From positions 1,364,001 to 1,428,000 of the forward strand of contig NW_026515497.1 in NCBI RefSeq assembly GCF_014898815.1: DNA of 64,000 bases. Direction: 5' to 3'. Each line of letters begins with the position of its first letter. The first letter of the stretch is position 1. The DNA is from Panonychus citri (lineage: Eukaryota; Arthropoda; Arachnida; Trombidiformes; Tetranychidae). Below are positions 61,601-64,000 of this stretch, piece by piece. The translations under genes and the position numbers were made by a program. The notes beneath the pieces are model-generated. The model saw nothing but the letters and a program-made list of their open reading frames with translations. It was not told the origin of the DNA and ran no database searches.

Positions 61601-62635
61601 AAAAATCAAACATTAATGATTCAGCAAATTGAATGAAAAGTTTGTCTTTTGGGTGGTGATGATGATAGATATTAGGTAGTTAAGGTGTAGAGACAAAGAC
61701 GATGATGATGATGATGATGATGATGATACTTTACCGCGATGTCATTGATAACAATTTAGATAATCAAACAATGAATGGAAAACAATTTATCAGATGAATC
61801 AACAATCAAGACAAGTGAATATGTGCTCAGGTCAATCGTGACTTTACAGAAAAGGGTCAAAGACCGATGACCAACTCGATGAGCTAAATTTTCCTCCACT
61901 TAATTTGCGATATTTTGTGCATGACAATTTCTAAATTGTTACACAATTGTCTCAACTTTTCCGTTCTATTCTTTAATTACTAACATTAACTTTTCCAAAC
62001 TTCTGTCTAGTTACATTCGGCGATCATAGGTGGCGAAACTTGTCTTGTTTTCTTTTTTTCTTTTTTCAAATTTGTTCAATTTTCTTTTGCCCTCAACATG
62101 GTGAAAGAATTTTTCATCTTCTCTCTCTTTCTCTCTCTCTCTCATTTTCATCTGATGAAATTCATTTCTTCTTTTCCATCACTTATCTGATTTTAGAATT
62201 GTAATCATCATCATGATGTAGATTATCAGTGAATTTAGTTGTTCAGTGAGTTTCTAATTGCCTTTGACGTTTCTCCATCTGTGCCTTGGCTCTTTCATTA
62301 ACCTTTTTCTCTTTCTTTCCATTTTTTTTTTGTTAATTTTTTTCTTCTAATTGTTGATTTTTCTTCTTTTATATATTCCTTGATATTTATTCTACAAATT
62401 ATTCGTTTAACTAAATTAGTGTGTCTTCTCTTTCTCAGTGTTAATATATACTCATTCTTAATTGTGTCTGGTTTTTGATGATAACGAATTCATCTTTTAG
62501 TGTAACTTCAACCTTACCCTATCACCTTCCTTTCTTATTGTTTACCTTTTTACGGTTACAATTGATTTACTTTTCTATTTGTGGAACAAATTTTACTCTT
62601 TTAGAAATTTTCAATATTCTTTTATTGGGACTAAG
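58684..62635. other. Non-coding spacer and ChaC upstream region
   Basis: No firm gene. A frame ending at 60889 (DQENPLEIIDSIVGDLHDEE and a Lys-rich end) follows a TTTGATCAG acceptor-like string and could be an exon, but it has no recognisable domain. (ATG)n lies at 61699-61728. CATAGGTGGCGAA at 62025-62037 is a weak CTCF-like word, and TTCAGTGAG near 62243 is initiator-like. Confidence 0.4.
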
Positions 62636-63208
62636 ATGACAACCTCGAAAACCGGTGTTTCTAAGGAGAAAAACGATTCTGCTGATTCAAAAGCTCTTTG
62701 GGTTTTTGGCTATGGTTCACTTATTTGGAATCCTGGTTTCAATTATGCAAGAAGTTCCATTGGTTCAATAAAGGGTTTCAAGAGACGATTTTGGCAAGGA
62801 AATGATGTTCACAGAGGAACACCTGATAAGGTAAAAGCCGGATTAACACTTTAACTTTTTGTCTTATTTCCTGTTTCCATGTTTTTCCTCTTACAAATCT
62901 TTTTCTCTCTGCCCTCTAATGTGTAGGTGGTTTGGATTATCTCCAATCACTTTTTCTTCAAATTTTTCATTTTAAACTTCGTTCTTAGTAGAAAATTTAT
63001 TCCTCGGGCTCTGTTTCTTTCCGTTAATTCTATTCTTTTGTTATTTACTCTTACCTTTTTTCTCTCTCTAGTTGGGTCGAGTGGTAACTCTTATCGCTGA
63101 AAAAGAGGTAAGTGGCTTTTGTGGTTACTTATTTTGTAAGAAACGACAAAATTTTCCTATTCTTTTCCTTTTCTCATCAATCAGATTGTGTAAATTATGG
63201 TTGTATTT

Positions 63209-63290
<82 letters not shown>

Positions 63291-63898
63291 GTTTATTTAT
63301 CGATATACTTACACAGGCAATTACTTGGGGTCGAGCTTATCTTATGAAAGATGAAGATAAAGGTAAAAGTTATCTGGATCAACGTGAATGTCAAGAAGGT
63401 GGTTATGAGGCAAAAATGGTTCAATTCACACCTCGGGATGATGATGATTTTTTCCCACCTTCATCTCAATCATCCCAATCATCATCATTCCAAGTGCTAG
63501 TTTACATCGCTCTCCCAACTAATCGTTTCTTCCTTGGACCTGCACCTACAATGACCATTGCTTGTGATATTTCATTCGCTTCCGGTGAGTGTGGTACTAA
63601 TGTTGAATATTTGGCTAAATTGATCGCTTTTATGAGATACAATTGGCCGGAAGTTTGGGATGATCATCTATACGAATTGGAAACATTAGTGAAAAATATT
63701 CTTTCAAAACGTTCTCCCGGTAAATTGAAAGATTTTGACAATGCGATGAACGATGAAGCAAATTGTTTATTACAAACACTTGAACGTCTCAAATTAACTG
63801 AATTTGATTTTAATTGGAGAATTGAGAAGGAGATTAAATCACTAGAATCAAGACTCAATTTTATCGAATTACCAACATCCAAAGGAGTTCGGATATGA
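62636..63898 (+). CDS. ChaC-family glutathione gamma-glutamylcyclotransferase
   Basis: Three phase-0 exons, 62636-62830, 63072-63107 and 63317-63898, give 270 residues. The ATG at 62636 is chosen because the upstream frame has no ATG. The ChaC nucleotide-fold signature WVFGYGSLIWNPGF is at 22-35, followed by RRFWQGNDVHRGTP. Exon 2 encodes GRVVTLIAEKE. Exon 3 has WGRAYL and YLDQRE-x4-GGY with the catalytic Glu at 101, then LPTNRFFLGPAP and GTNVEYLAKL. Family knowledge: ChaC enzymes split cytosolic glutathione into 5-oxoproline and Cys-Gly. The acidic/Ser insert after QFTPRDDDD and the extended C-terminus make it longer than vertebrate ChaC2. Intron 2 contains a (CT)n tract of about 76 bases (63212-63287) close to the 3' splice site. 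ChaC1 versus ChaC2 type cannot be decided here. Confidence 0.94.
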
Positions 63899-64000
63899 AT
63901 AAGTGTAAAACAATCACGTAACCAAATCAAAGCCAACAATTAGCACAATCTATTTTAATTTACTAATTCTTACACCTTAAGTGAAACAACATCAACAATT
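63899..64000 (+). other. ChaC 3' flank
   Basis: About 100 bases after the ChaC stop, presumably 3' UTR. No polyadenylation signal is visible before the window ends. Confidence 0.4.

Noticed and set aside
1..64000. tRNA, rRNA, CRISPR arrays and well-known conserved miRNAs (let-7, miR-1, miR-9, miR-124, bantam)
   Set aside because: Looked for by characteristic strings on reading; none found.

Overview
The window is AT-rich animal nuclear DNA. It has spliced genes with short introns (107-240 bases) and canonical GT/AG junctions, and very many (GA/CT)n and (ATG/ATC)n microsatellites. The gene set (homothorax/Meis, a Dmrt2/Dmrt11E-type DM factor, a Quiver-like Ly6 protein, Delta, ChaC) is that of an arthropod. 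The compact introns and the AATTGTTAAC-rich, microsatellite-laden spacers suggest a mite, possibly a spider-mite relative; this placement is inference only.

Layout. 3-2585 (+) is a 5'-incomplete, intronless protein with a RING finger, a TRAF-like zinc finger, a degenerate DEDDh exonuclease fold and a serine-rich tail; a hairpin-rich flank that could be LTR-like follows. 11768-12596 (+) holds the last three homothorax exons. The missing upstream exons must lie left of the window, so the first gene probably sits inside a homothorax intron. 16288-17319 (-) is a two-exon DM-domain gene. 19541-20333 (-) is a three-exon GPI-anchored Ly6 gene. 22892-23520 (+) is a small unrecognised multipass membrane protein, with a pre-miRNA-like foldback just upstream. 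48068-50752 (+) is the Notch ligand Delta in two exons. 62636-63898 (+) is a ChaC gamma-glutamylcyclotransferase in three exons. The remainder, notably 31.4-47.5 kb and 50.8-62.6 kb, is non-coding as far as I can see: microsatellites, a 421-bp tandem duplication, a diverged segmental duplication around 51-59 kb, and a few CTCF-like and YY1-like motifs.

The most unusual object is at 27574-31401. It is a complete, apparently very young LTR element with 509-bp LTRs that look identical by eye, TGTTATG...CATAACA ends and a 4-bp target duplication ATGA. It has a candidate primer-binding site and a polypurine tract, but no gag, reverse transcriptase or integrase. It encodes a retropepsin-bearing ORF and a second protein with RING, TRAF-like zinc finger, coiled coil and ubiquitin-like C-terminal domain, which is an E3-ligase-like plan. 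LTRs and coding parts alike are peppered with short hairpins that share a GTT-NNN-AAC loop while their outer arms change in a compensated way. At least twelve distinct copies have arms of 6 bp or more, and three of them create QLPTE peptide repeats in the protease ORF. The pairing of a RING protein with a hairpin-rich flank recurs, less clearly, at the left end of the window, so two related elements may be present.
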